This document shows, piece by piece, positions 18,144-26,507 of a stretch of 64,000 nucleotides of DNA. This DNA is from Bordetella parapertussis. Its GTDB lineage: Bacteria > Pseudomonadota > Gammaproteobacteria > Burkholderiales > SG8-41. How positions within the stretch are numbered: the first letter of the stretch is position 1; each line of letters opens with the position of its first letter. The notes under the pieces are model-generated. The model searched no databases. It had not been told where the DNA came from and saw nothing but the letters and a program-made list of their open reading frames with translations. Both the position numbers and the translations under genes were made by a program. The DNA lies in NCBI GenBank assembly GCA_945885345.1, contig CAMCYP010000001.1, forward strand, positions 173,519 through 237,518. The letters run 5' to 3'.

Positions 18144-18341
18144 CTATGCCGACAGCAACTCGCTGGCAAACGAGCACTCGCGGCGCGCTTCTCGCAGCAG
18201 GCATTTGGCTTCCTGCTTGCACTGGCCGCAGCCGGAAGCAACGCCCAGTTCGCGTTGCAGATCACCAAAGGAACGCGCGCCAGCCTCGATGGTGGAGCGG
18301 ATTTCGCGTTCGGTTACGCCGTTGCAGACACAGATATACAT
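18144..18341 (-). CDS. bfd: Bacterioferritin-associated ferredoxin
   Basis: A 65-residue [2Fe-2S] protein with the Bfd cysteine layout: CVC near residue 4-6 and CGQC near 38-41. Bfd reduces bacterioferritin to release stored iron. It starts with MYICVCNGVTEREIR, the usual family beginning, so the start is secure. Transcribed ahead of bfr; a Fur-like box lies about 25-40 bp upstream. Confidence 0.93.
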   Translation of the reverse strand: MYICVCNGVTEREIRSTIEAGARSFGDLQRELGVASGCGQCKQEAKCLLREARRECSFASELLSA

Positions 18342-18364
18342 GGGATTTGAATGATAACCCTTAA

Positions 18365-18383
18365 CTTAATAGGAATCATTATC
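18365..18383 (-). promoter_or_regulatory. Putative Fur box upstream of bfd
   Basis: Fourteen of 19 positions fit the Fur consensus and the half-site ATCATTATC is exact. It lies just upstream of bfd, a gene usually de-repressed in low iron, so Fur control is plausible. Confidence 0.65.
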
Positions 18384-18413
18384 AGTAAATCCCAGCATAT
18401 CCGCAAGATAGAG

Positions 18414-18443
18414 TATAATCTATTGTTTTTAAACGATATTTAA
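18414..18443 (+). repeat. Dispersed AT-rich intergenic motif, copy A
   Basis: Core TATTGTTTTTAAACGATATT, which differs at one base from copy D near 30450. It lies in the gap between bfd and the 3' end of xdhC. See also copies near 25814, 27229, 30443, 43066 and a weaker one near 45935. Confidence 0.6.
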
Positions 18444-18479
18444 TAAGATGGGCGCCTGGGGGGGCCAGGCCGCCGGACT

Positions 18480-19478
18480 TCAATCGACCGAGCAACCCGC
18501 GGTGGTCGCCTTCGGCGGCTCAACAAACGTCTTGGTATCCACACCGTTACGGATCGCCGTCATTTCAGCGAGGATGGCCACTGCAATTTCCGGCGGCGTC
18601 TTGCTGCCGATCTTCAAACCCACCGGGCCATGCAGTCGCGCAATCTCCGCCTGCGACAGGTCAAATTCCGCAAGCCGCTGGCGGCGCGCGTCGTTATTTT
18701 TCCGCGAGCCGATGGCGCCGATGTAAAACGCCGGCGACTTCAGTGCTTCGAGCAACGCCATGTCATCAAGCTTCGGGTCATGGGTCAGCGTCACCACCGC
18801 GCTGTGGCCATCGAGGTTCAGCGCGGTCACTACGTCATCCGGCATGCCGCGCTTCAGTTCCACACCGGGCAGGCTCCAGGTTTCGGTGTATTCCTCGCGC
18901 GGATCGCAAACGGTGACCTGATAATCCAGCGCCTGCGCCATCTGCGCCAGATACGTTGACAACTGGCCGGCGCCAATGATCAGCAGGCGCCAGCGCGGGC
19001 CGTAAACCGTCGTCAGCGTCGCGCCGTCGAAGGTGAGTTGATCCGACCATTGCGCAGGACCGGTACTCGCGCGGCCGGTTTTCATGTCGAGCCGGCGCAG
19101 CACCAGCTCATGGCGCTCAATGCGCGACAGCAGATCATCAAGACCGCTGGCCGCCGTCAACGGCTCCAGCACCAGTTCCAGCGTACCGCCACAGGGCAGA
19201 CCGAAACGCTGCGCTTCTTCCGCCGACACGCCATACTTGGTGGTGGTGGGTGTATTTTCAGCGAGTGTCCCCGCCTTGACACGGGAGATCATGTCATCCT
19301 CGACACAGCCGCCGGATACGGAACCTACCACCATGCCGTCGTCGCGGATTGCCGACAAGGCACCGATCGGCCGCGGCGCGGAGCCCCAGGTGCGGATCAC
19401 CGTCGCCAATACCACGCGACGGCCGCTGCCCACCCACTCACGCGCTGTACGAATGACTTGTAAATCTACGCTGTCCAT
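18480..19478 (-). CDS. XdhC/CoxI-family molybdenum-cofactor maturation protein
   Basis: A 332-residue protein with the XdhC N-terminal domain (GSAPRPIGALSAIRDDGMVVGSVSGGCVEDD split around residues 30-60) and a C-terminal Rossmann-like XdhC domain (IIGAGQLSTYLAQMAQ and VTLTHDPKLDD, IGSRKN). Such proteins insert sulfurated molybdenum cofactor into xanthine or CO dehydrogenase-type enzymes. No molybdo-hydroxylase subunits are in the window; only a CoxG-like gene lies divergently next to it, so its client enzyme is elsewhere. Confidence 0.85.
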   Translation of the reverse strand: MDSVDLQVIRTAREWVGSGRRVVLATVIRTWGSAPRPIGALSAIRDDGMVVGSVSGGCVEDDMISRVKAGTLAENTPTTTKYGVSAEEAQRFGLPCGGTLELVLEPLTAASGLDDLLSRIERHELVLRRLDMKTGRASTGPAQWSDQLTFDGATLTTVYGPRWRLLIIGAGQLSTYLAQMAQALDYQVTVCDPREEYTETWSLPGVELKRGMPDDVVTALNLDGHSAVVTLTHDPKLDDMALLEALKSPAFYIGAIGSRKNNDARRQRLAEFDLSQAEIARLHGPVGLKIGSKTPPEIAVAILAEMTAIRNGVDTKTFVEPPKATTAGCSVD

Positions 19479-19570
19479 AATCCAACCTCTGAGCAGAGTC
19501 TGTGCATAGGCCTATTGTAGCGCGCCGCATGCGGTAACATCGGCGGGTAAACCCCTGGAGAAATTACGCA

Positions 19571-20026
19571 ATGGAAATGACCGGCGAGCAACTGATCGCC
19601 CTGCCCCAGCAGGCAACCTGGAATGCGCTGAACGACACTGCGGTGCTGATGGCCTGCATACCCGGCTGTGATTCGATCGACAAGCAATCCGAAAATGAAT
19701 ACCTGCTGACCATGACCGCCAAGGTCGGGCCGGTCAGTGCCAAATTCAAGGGCAAGATGACACTCACCGATGTACAGGCGCCCGATGCCTACACGCTGCA
19801 ATTTGAAGGCCAGGGCGGTGTTGCCGGATTCGCCAAGGGCGAGGCCCATGTCAGCCTTGCGCCGGAAGCCGACGGCACCCGCCTGAGTTACAGCGTGAAA
19901 GCCAGCATCGGCGGCAAACTCGCCCAGGTCGGTGCGCGGCTGATCGATGGCGTTGCCAAAAAAATGGCGGAACAGTTTTTTGTTGCATTCAACAAACGCG
20001 CCAGCGGCGGCACCGCTGCCGCCTGA
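19571..20026 (+). CDS. CoxG-like SRPBCC-fold carbon monoxide dehydrogenase accessory protein
   Basis: A 151-residue START/SRPBCC-fold protein with the CoxG beginning MEMTGEQLIALPQQATWNAL-like and ACIPGCDSI, and the conserved C-terminal KASIGGKLAQVGARLIDGVAKKMAEQF region. CoxG helps anchor or mature CO-dehydrogenase-type molybdenum hydroxylases at the membrane. It is divergent from the XdhC gene, the usual neighbourhood of orphan Cox accessory proteins, and is followed by a terminator. Confidence 0.8.
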   Translation: MEMTGEQLIALPQQATWNALNDTAVLMACIPGCDSIDKQSENEYLLTMTAKVGPVSAKFKGKMTLTDVQAPDAYTLQFEGQGGVAGFAKGEAHVSLAPEADGTRLSYSVKASIGGKLAQVGARLIDGVAKKMAEQFFVAFNKRASGGTAAA

Positions 20027-20101
20027 ACACGATACCGGACCTCGTCCATCTCAGCCTGCTGGCGCTGATTCCCGACGCAAGTGCGTAACGGGCAAGCGCA
20101 T

Positions 20102-20132
20102 AAAAAAACCGGCGCAAAGGCCGGCTTTTTTA
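20102..20132. terminator. Bidirectional intrinsic terminator
   Basis: CCGGC / GCCGG stem around a GCAAAG loop, with seven A before and six T after the hairpin. It sits between convergent coxG and the dienelactone hydrolase gene and can serve both strands. Confidence 0.85.
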
Positions 20133-20149
20133 TGCCATCAGCCGTGGTA

Positions 20150-20818
20150 TCACCCCACGTGCTTGCGCAAAAACGCCAGCGTGCGCTCGCGTGCGAGTTT
20201 GGCACTGTCCGCATTAAAGGACCCGCGCTGGTCGCAGTTGAAACCGTGGCCGGCCGGATAAAAATAATGTTCGGCCTGGGGTTGTGCCGCCTGCACTTTC
20301 TTTGCCGCATCCATCGGTATGGACTGATCGGTTTCCCCCCAGTGGAACATCACCGGACATTTCGGCTGCAGCGTCGCATGATTGGGAATGCCGCCGCCGT
20401 AATGCGGCGCCGAGCAAGCCAGGCCTGCGACTTCCGCGGCGGCTTTCCAGGCCACCGTGCCACCCCAGCAGTAACCGACGATGCCGACCTTGCCTGCGCC
20501 CTGCACCGCCTTGACGGCGACTGCCACGTCCTTGATCGCATCGTCCAGGCTGGCCTTCTGCATCAGGCCGCGGCTCACCTCGATTTCGGGCGGGGTATAG
20601 CCGCATTCGTAGTTGCGCTGCACCCGGTCAAACATCGCCGGCGCAATGACGAGGTAGCCATCGGCCGCATAACCATCGGCCACTGCGCGGATATGGCTGT
20701 TGACGCCGAAAATTTCCATCACCACCACCAGTCCGCCGCGCGGCTTGCCCGCAGGCTCAGCCCTGTAGGCACCGAATTTGTGTCCGTCCGCCGCTGTCAG
20801 TTCAATCATGCTGCCCAT
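20150..20818 (-). CDS. Dienelactone hydrolase family protein
   Basis: The 222-residue alpha/beta hydrolase has a cysteine nucleophile in VGYCWGGTVAW, an acidic residue in WGETDQSIP and a His in YPAGHGFNC, which form the Cys-Asp-His triad of carboxymethylenebutenolidase-type enzymes; MEIFGV provides the conserved Glu. They open lactones in aromatic degradation, but many homologues have other ester substrates. GGAGG lies 5 nt before the ATG at 20818. It stands alone between a terminator and a divergent GST gene. Confidence 0.85.
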   Translation of the reverse strand: MGSMIELTAADGHKFGAYRAEPAGKPRGGLVVVMEIFGVNSHIRAVADGYAADGYLVIAPAMFDRVQRNYECGYTPPEIEVSRGLMQKASLDDAIKDVAVAVKAVQGAGKVGIVGYCWGGTVAWKAAAEVAGLACSAPHYGGGIPNHATLQPKCPVMFHWGETDQSIPMDAAKKVQAAQPQAEHYFYPAGHGFNCDQRGSFNADSAKLARERTLAFLRKHVG

Positions 20819-20934
20819 ACATTCCTCCGTGGGTGTTGTAGTGAGATTCAGAGAAAATTATATCCTGCCGCCGCCCGCAGGTGCCCTGCTAGACTATCAA
20901 CCGGTCAATAAAAACCATGGGGAGAAAAACCGTC

Positions 20935-21555
20935 ATGCTGAAAATCTGGGGACGCAGCAATTCAATCAATGTACAGAAAGTGCTGTGGTGCTGCGCCGAG
21001 ACCGGCACCCCGTTCGAACGCCTCGATGCCGGCATGCAATTCGGTGTCAACAACACGCCGGAATACAAGGCAATGAATCCCAACGGCCTGGTCCCCCTGA
21101 TCGAAGACGACGGACTGGTACTGTGGGAATCACATGCCATCGTGCGTTACCTGGCGCGCAAACACGGCCTGGGCACCCTTTGCCCGGCCGACCCGCGTGC
21201 GGCTGCCGATGCCGACCGCTGGATGGAGTGGTTCAGCACCACGCTGTGGAACCACATGAAACCGGTGTTCTGGATCCTGATCAGGACTCCGCCCGAAAAA
21301 CGCAACATGGCGGAGGTCGAGGACAACCGGCAGAAACTCGCCGCTTATCTGGCCATGGCCGATACCCATCTCGCCAAAAATGCGTATCTGGCCGGCACTC
21401 AGTTCACGATGGGCGACATCCCGCTCGCCGTGCTGGCCCATCGCTGGTTCAACGTGCCGATCGAACGCCCCGCCCTGCCGCACTTCGAACGCTGGTTCAG
21501 CACCGTGTCCAAACGTCCGGGCTTCCAGCTGCACTGTGCGGCGCCCCTGACTTAA
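20935..21555 (+). CDS. Glutathione S-transferase
   Basis: A 206-residue two-domain GST: thioredoxin-like N-domain (about 1-80) with WGRSNSINVQKVLW, cis-Pro in GLVPLIEDD and the glutathione-binding WESHAIVRYL, then an all-helical C-domain with the capping motif FTMGDIPLAV. It conjugates or reduces electrophiles with glutathione in the cytosol. The start at 20935 is preferred because GGGGAG lies 9-14 bp upstream; the frame can extend to 20917. Confidence 0.85.
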   Translation: MLKIWGRSNSINVQKVLWCCAETGTPFERLDAGMQFGVNNTPEYKAMNPNGLVPLIEDDGLVLWESHAIVRYLARKHGLGTLCPADPRAAADADRWMEWFSTTLWNHMKPVFWILIRTPPEKRNMAEVEDNRQKLAAYLAMADTHLAKNAYLAGTQFTMGDIPLAVLAHRWFNVPIERPALPHFERWFSTVSKRPGFQLHCAAPLT

Positions 21556-21605
21556 AAACGGAAGATCGAAATCATGGCCACAGACGCTAAAGGTTTTTCC
21601 GGCCC

Positions 21606-22307
21606 ATGACCACACAGCGCAACTACCGCTACTACGAATTCGTGATGGCGGCCTTCGTCACGATACTGATCTGTTCCAATCTGATCGGCCCGGCGAAAAT
21701 CGCGCAGCTCGACCTGCCGCTGCTGGGCGTGGTCACCTTCGGCGCCGGCGTGCTGTTTTTCCCGATCTCTTATGTATTCGGTGATGTGCTTACCGAGGTC
21801 TATGGCTACGCCCGCGCGCGGCGCGTGATCTGGGCCGGATTCGCCGGACTCGGATTCGCCTCGTTGATGACCACCATCGTCGTCGCACTCCCGCCCGCCC
21901 CGTTCTGGTCGCACCAGGGGGCTTATGAAATCGCCTTCGGCAACACGCCGCGCATCGTCGCCGCGTCGATGTTCGCGTATTTCTGCGGTGAATTCGTCAA
22001 CTCCTACGTGCTCGCGCGGATGAAAGTGGCGACACAGGGACGCTGGTTGTGGACCCGTACCATCGGCTCGACCATCGCCGGCGAGGCCGTGGACTCGGCA
22101 CTGTTCTACCCACTGGCGTTTTACGGCGCCGGCATCATTCCCGACGACAAGCTGCCGCTGGTGATGGTGGCGCAATTCCTGACCAAGGTCGGCGTCGAAA
22201 TCGTGTTTACGCCGGTGACCTACAAAGTGGTGAATTTTCTGAAGCGGGTGGAAAATGAGGATTACTACGACCGCGACACCGACTTCAGCCCGTTCGCACT
22301 GAAGTAA
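21606..22307 (+). CDS. yhhQ: Queuosine precursor transporter (YhhQ/VUT family)
   Basis: A 233-residue inner-membrane protein with about six helices. Characteristic segments are VLFFPISYVFGDVLTEVYGY and the later TIAGEAVDSALFYPLAF, diagnostic of the YhhQ/VUT family that takes up preQ0/preQ1 for tRNA queuosine synthesis. Transcribed 50 bp after the GST gene on the same strand; no que genes are in the window. Confidence 0.88.
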   Translation: MTTQRNYRYYEFVMAAFVTILICSNLIGPAKIAQLDLPLLGVVTFGAGVLFFPISYVFGDVLTEVYGYARARRVIWAGFAGLGFASLMTTIVVALPPAPFWSHQGAYEIAFGNTPRIVAASMFAYFCGEFVNSYVLARMKVATQGRWLWTRTIGSTIAGEAVDSALFYPLAFYGAGIIPDDKLPLVMVAQFLTKVGVEIVFTPVTYKVVNFLKRVENEDYYDRDTDFSPFALK

Positions 22308-22322
22308 TCCGGATCGGGCAGC

Positions 22323-22622
22323 TTACAGGCCTGAGCGCAGGAAACGCACCAGCAAGTACATGCCGCCACCGGTCAGCATGCCGAAAATCACCAGCTGCAG
22401 CAGGTAACTGAACGCGGCATGGGAAATCTCTTCGTCGCGTTCCATCAGGTTCTTGCAGTAGTGCAAAAATGGCGAAGGCCGCTTGAACAGCTGCAGGTGG
22501 CTGTAGCGCACATCAAAAATACCCTTGGCAAACAGCACGGCCGCCAGTGCCGACAGCGCCAGCACCGGATTCTGTGATGCGATAAAGCCGAGAAACGCGC
22601 CCAGCGCGATGACAAACGACAT
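22323..22622 (-). CDS. Small two-helix membrane protein of unknown function
   Basis: 99 residues from the chosen start at 22622 ([10 protein letters not shown]); a longer frame begins at 22643. Hydrophobic helices near residues 3-32 and 68-92 flank a basic cytoplasmic-type loop ([14 protein letters not shown]). I do not recognise a domain. It is convergent with yhhQ and downstream of tRNA-Pro on the same strand. Confidence 0.5.
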   Translation of the reverse strand: MSFVIALGAFLGFIASQNPVLALSALAAVLFAKGIFDVRYSHLQLFKRPSPFLHYCKNLMERDEEISHAAFSYLLQLVIFGMLTGGGMYLLVRFLRSGL

Positions 22623-22679
22623 GACAGATGCGGGAAATACCAAAAAAGAAAACGGAAAAACGAAAAAGTACTGATTTGC

Positions 22680-22756
22680 TGGTCGGGGTGGCAGGATTCG
22701 AACCTGCGACCTTGGCGTCCCAAACGCCCTGCGCTACCGGACTGCGCCACACCCCG
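22680..22756 (-). tRNA. tRNA-Pro (anticodon TGG)
   Basis: A full cloverleaf can be folded on the minus strand: acceptor CGGGGTG / CACCCCG, T-loop GGTTCGAATCC, anticodon loop with TGG, and encoded CCA. 77 nt. Confidence 0.96.
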
Positions 22757-22895
22757 ATTCCGCAAGCCGCGCATTTTACCGGAAAAGACGGCGTAGGCCG
22801 GATCAAAAGACGGCGCAGGCCGGTGCAAAAGACGTCGGGGCCGGATAGAACTTCGGGCTTTCCGCTAAAATCCGCCCTTTGCCGGCCGAGCTGCG

Positions 22896-24107
22896 ATGAA
22901 TACTTCCAACTGGCGTACCCCCGCAATGGTGCTGTTCTGCGGCGGCATGATCCTCACCATCGCACTCGGCGTGCGTCACAACTTCGGCCTCTACCTGCAG
23001 CCGATGACCGCCGATCTCGGCATCGGCCGCGAAACCTTCGCCTTTGCCATCGCCATCCAGAACCTGCTCTATGGAATTTCTCAGCCGATCACCGGCCTGA
23101 TCGCCGATAAATTCGGCACCGCCCGTGTGCTGATCGGCGGCGCACTGCTTTATGCCCTCGGCCTGTGCCTGATGTCGATGTCGAGCACCGGGCTGGAACT
23201 GACGCTGAGCGCCGGACTGCTGATCGGTGCCTCGCTCGGCTGCAGCGGTTTCTCCATCGTGTTCGGTGTCATCGGCCGCGCCTTTCCGCCGGAAAAGCGC
23301 AGCGTCGCGCTGGGAATTGCTGGTGCTGCGGGCTCCTTTGGCCAGTTTGCGCTGCTGCCCTACGGCCAGTGGCTGATCAACCAGGTCGGCTGGATGCAGG
23401 CACTGGTGATACTCGCCGCCACTGTGCTGGTGATCATTCCGCTGTCGAGTGCGCTGGTTGAAGACAAAAGCGCGCAGGCTGCTGCACTGTTCAAACAATC
23501 CGCCGGCGAAGCCCTGCGAGAAGCCTTCGCGCATCGCGGCTTCCTGCTGTTATGCAGCGCCTACACGGTGTGCGGCTTCCAGTTGCTGTTCATCGCCGTA
23601 CATTTTCCGGCCTATCTGGTCGATCAGAAAATGTCGCCGGAGACGGGAATGATCGGACTCGCGCTGATCGGCTTTTTCAACATGATCGGCAGCTATATGT
23701 GGGGCTGGCTGGGCGGGCGGCATACCAAGAAATACCTGCTGTCGCTGCTCTACCTCACGCGCTCGGCGGTCATCGCGGTATTCATCATGCTGCCGGTGAC
23801 GCCGCTGACTGTGTACCTGTTTTCCGCAGCCATCGGTTTCCTGTGGCTGGGCACGGTACCGCTGACCAGCGGCCTGATTGCGCATGTGTTCGGTGTGAAA
23901 TACCTGTCGACGCTGACCGGCATCGCATTCCTGTTTCACCAGGTTGGAAGTTTTGCCGGCGTATGGATCGGCGGCTATGTGTTTGACACCACCGGTTCGT
24001 ACACCGTGATGTGGCTGCTGACCATCGGCATGGGCATCGTTGCCGCCCTGCTCAACCTGCCGGTCGATGACCGCCAGATTGATCGGGCTGTGCCGGCACA
24101 CATCTAG
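22896..24107 (+). CDS. Major facilitator superfamily transporter
   Basis: The 403-residue protein has twelve predicted transmembrane helices with the MFS loop signature GLIADKFGTARVLIGG between helices 2 and 3 and a related GWLGGRHTKKYLL in the second half. The arrangement resembles the oxalate/formate-antiporter and monocarboxylate branch (LGVRHNFGLYLQPM near the N-terminus), so an organic acid is a reasonable guess for the substrate. It runs convergently toward a LysR gene 70 bp away. Confidence 0.82.
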   Translation: MNTSNWRTPAMVLFCGGMILTIALGVRHNFGLYLQPMTADLGIGRETFAFAIAIQNLLYGISQPITGLIADKFGTARVLIGGALLYALGLCLMSMSSTGLELTLSAGLLIGASLGCSGFSIVFGVIGRAFPPEKRSVALGIAGAAGSFGQFALLPYGQWLINQVGWMQALVILAATVLVIIPLSSALVEDKSAQAAALFKQSAGEALREAFAHRGFLLLCSAYTVCGFQLLFIAVHFPAYLVDQKMSPETGMIGLALIGFFNMIGSYMWGWLGGRHTKKYLLSLLYLTRSAVIAVFIMLPVTPLTVYLFSAAIGFLWLGTVPLTSGLIAHVFGVKYLSTLTGIAFLFHQVGSFAGVWIGGYVFDTTGSYTVMWLLTIGMGIVAALLNLPVDDRQIDRAVPAHI

Positions 24108-24177
24108 CCGGCCGCTAACCCCACGGTGCCGGCGAGACTTTTGCCGGCGTAAGACTGATTCTAGTCGGCGTAAGCCT

Positions 24178-25146
24178 TCAAATGGGGGCAACGATGGCCG
24201 CGTCCTTCACGGCCTCGGCAATCAGCCAGTCACGGAACGCCGCAACCGCCGGCCGCGTCTTTGCATGCGGTTCACACACCAGGTAATACGCCGACTTCAG
24301 CGGTACCCGCAGCGCAAACGGCATCACCAGGCGCCCTGCGGCAATATCTTCCGCCGCCAAAGCCGGCATCGATGCGACCACACCAACGGCATCCATCGCC
24401 GCTTCAAACGCCAGCACGGCATGGCTGAAGCGCGCGCCGCGTTTGGCGTCGATACTCTTGACGTCCGCAGCCTTCAGCCAGACATCCCAGAACGACTCAC
24501 CGTCGTACATCTCGCCGGTGTCGTCATGCAGCAGCATGTGGTGTTTCAGATCTTCGGGTGTGCGCAGCGGATGCTCGCCGGTCAGCGCCTGCGGGCTGCA
24601 GATCGGCGTAATCGCCAGTGGCAGCAGTTTGTAGACATCGAGATCGGGGTAATGACCATGCCCGTAGATAATCGCCACATCCGAATCATCCAGCCAGTTC
24701 TCGATGGTGGCACGCTCCGCGACATCCGCCTTGCCGTCGACACTGGCGCGGCGCATGCGCGCGGAAATCCGCACATCGATTTCCTGGTGCGCCGCGATGA
24801 AGCGGTGCAGCCGCGGCATCAGCCAGCGCGCGGCAAACGACGGCGCCGCGCTGACCGTCAGCATGCCGCCGCTGGTATGCGTGCGCAGCCGGTCAACCGC
24901 CTGTGCCAGGCAATCGAAGCCTTCGCGCAGTTTGGGCAGACAGGCGCGTGCCGCATCCGTCAGTTCCAGCGCCCGGTTATAGCGGTGGAACAGCTGGACA
25001 TTCAGGTATTCCTCCAGCGTGCGGATCTGGTGGCTGACCGCAGCAGGGGTCACATTGAGCTCGACTGCGGCTTTTTTCACGCTCAAATGGCGGGCCGCGG
25101 CTTCAAAAGCCTTTAAGGCATTCAGGGGGGGCAGGCGCTGGGTCAT
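24178..25146 (-). CDS. LysR-type transcriptional regulator (GcvA-like)
   Basis: A 322-residue regulator. The N-terminal winged helix-turn-helix reads LNALKAFEAAARHLSVKKAA, with VTPAAVSHQIRTLEEYLNVQLFHR shown in part, the classic LysR DNA-binding region. Residues about 90-300 form the periplasmic-binding-like effector domain. The PLNALKAFEAAARH start groups it with GcvA/AmpR-type regulators. Its target may be the convergent MFS gene or an unlinked one; divergently placed upstream is a 67-residue ORF. Confidence 0.9.
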   Translation of the reverse strand: MTQRLPPLNALKAFEAAARHLSVKKAAVELNVTPAAVSHQIRTLEEYLNVQLFHRYNRALELTDAARACLPKLREGFDCLAQAVDRLRTHTSGGMLTVSAAPSFAARWLMPRLHRFIAAHQEIDVRISARMRRASVDGKADVAERATIENWLDDSDVAIIYGHGHYPDLDVYKLLPLAITPICSPQALTGEHPLRTPEDLKHHMLLHDDTGEMYDGESFWDVWLKAADVKSIDAKRGARFSHAVLAFEAAMDAVGVVASMPALAAEDIAAGRLVMPFALRVPLKSAYYLVCEPHAKTRPAVAAFRDWLIAEAVKDAAIVAPI

Positions 25147-25318
25147 GATGGGATTCAGCTTAGCATAACTTAATCGACCCTTGACAAACTATCAGGTGGT
25201 GCAACGCAACAAATGCCCCCTGTCCGGGTCTATACTTCAGTCCGAACTCATTGAGTTATATAGCAGTGAGACCTCAACGCCGGGACGGCGAACTACTGGA
25301 AAGGTTAAGGTAAATACC

Positions 25319-25522
25319 ATGAACACCAATATGCAAATCAAATTTGGCTCAGTCATTTATGACAAAATCAACACCGTACGCATGAGCGCCGGCGAGCGCC
25401 AAGTCGCGATTAACGCGATGCGCGATGCCGATGCGATCGTTGACGCCATCCTCTGGGTCACTCACAAGGTGGAGCAACTGGGCGCCCTGCTGTTCCTGAA
25501 GCCCGGCATCAAACACAACTGA
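25319..25522 (+). CDS. Small protein of unknown function (67 residues)
   Basis: Begins MNTNMQIKFGSVIYDKINTV and is largely predicted helical, with an amphipathic segment (RMSAGERQVAINAMRDAD) followed by a more hydrophobic one (IVDAILWVTHKVEQLGALLF). No cysteines or signal peptide. The start at 25319 has a purine-rich AAGGTTAAGG upstream. It is followed by a strong terminator, which supports a real, independently expressed gene. I do not recognise the family. Confidence 0.6.
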   Translation: MNTNMQIKFGSVIYDKINTVRMSAGERQVAINAMRDADAIVDAILWVTHKVEQLGALLFLKPGIKHN

Positions 25523-25617
25523 TCTGATCAAAGCCTCTTAGCTACAGATCTCGCAACTCCGGCCAGGGGCTCCTCCTCCCCTCTGGCCAATGCGGCACCT
25601 CATCGGTACCGCTGAGT

Positions 25618-25662
25618 AAACGCGGCGGCGAATTTTTCCAACTTCGCCCGCCGCGTTTTTTT
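25618..25662 (+). terminator. Intrinsic terminator after the small ORF
   Basis: Arms AAACGCGGCGGCGAA and TTCGCCCGCCGCGTTT pair with one bulged base and are followed by a T7 run. The remainder of the 25523-25934 gap holds a GGCCAGGGG / CCCCTCTGGCC hairpin near 25561-25588 and repeat copy B; I see no gene in it. Confidence 0.8.
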
Positions 25663-25813
25663 GCCTTTAAAAGCCCTGCACCGGCTCCGGCCCGTCGTCC
25701 GACAACGACCCGAAACATTCCTTATAAACAGCGTGTTAAGGGATGGCCCGCAATCCCCGTCTCCGCGCAACGACGCATTTAGGTCGGAATCCTCGCCTGC
25801 GCCCGAAAAAATT

Positions 25814-25840
25814 ATATAACTATTTGTTTTAATTGATATT
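25814..25840 (+). repeat. Dispersed AT-rich intergenic motif, copy B
   Basis: Core TAACTATTTGTTTTAATT, identical over 18 bases to copy C at 27229. It lies about 95-120 bp before the bactofilin start. Confidence 0.6.
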
Positions 25841-25934
25841 TTTTTCTGGCCCTGATGTTGCTTATGTAATCAGCGCTGCAAACCGTTGATTTTCCATGCG
25901 TCCTGCACCGGGCGTGCCAATACCAGGAGGTTCC

Positions 25935-26486
25935 ATGATGAATCGAGATTCATTTTTCAAAAAACGCGAAGATGCCCCCGCCCCCCGCAACGTCAACGTC
26001 ACCCCCGCCTTGGGCGCACTGGGCCAGCCGCATGACCCCGCGCGGCCCGCTGCCCCAGCCGTCACACCACGCCCTGATGCACCGCAGTCGCCGGAACGCG
26101 CCAAATCAGACGTCGGCAGCAAGCTGATTGTCGGCCCGGACATCAAGCTGAAAGGCGCTGAAATCACCGACTGCGACACGCTGGTGGTTGAAGGCACTGT
26201 CGAAGCCTCGATGGACAGCCGCGTGGTGCAAATCGCCGAACACGGCGTGTTCAACGGCACCGTCAGCATCGACATCGCCGAAATCCGTGGCCGCTTCGAC
26301 GGCGAACTGACCGCACGCGATCAGTTGATCATCCACGCCACCGGTCGCGTGTCGGGAAAAATCCGCTACGGCAAGATCAAGATTGAAGAAGGCGCGGAAA
26401 TCACCGGCGACATCGCCCGCACCGATCGCAATGACGCGCGACCGCTGCGCGCCACACAACCGATGCTGAAATCGGCCCCGGCGTAA
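25935..26486 (+). CDS. Bactofilin (polymer-forming cytoskeletal protein)
   Basis: A 183-residue protein: a disordered Pro/Ala-rich N-terminus (about 1-60) with a basic membrane-binding-like start, a central right-handed beta-helix bactofilin domain (about 65-165) with repeating strands such as GPDIKLKGAEITDCDTLVVEG, VVQIAEHGVFNGTV and GRVSGKIRYGKIKIEEGAEI, and a short tail. Bactofilins self-assemble without nucleotide and act in cell shape, stalk or envelope organisation. AGGAGG at 25925-25930 sets the start at 25935 (or the adjacent ATG at 25938). The usual peptidase partner is not adjacent. Confidence 0.88.
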   Translation: MMNRDSFFKKREDAPAPRNVNVTPALGALGQPHDPARPAAPAVTPRPDAPQSPERAKSDVGSKLIVGPDIKLKGAEITDCDTLVVEGTVEASMDSRVVQIAEHGVFNGTVSIDIAEIRGRFDGELTARDQLIIHATGRVSGKIRYGKIKIEEGAEITGDIARTDRNDARPLRATQPMLKSAPA

Positions 26487-26507
26487 GCGATCAGGGTGTT
26501 TGCCCGG

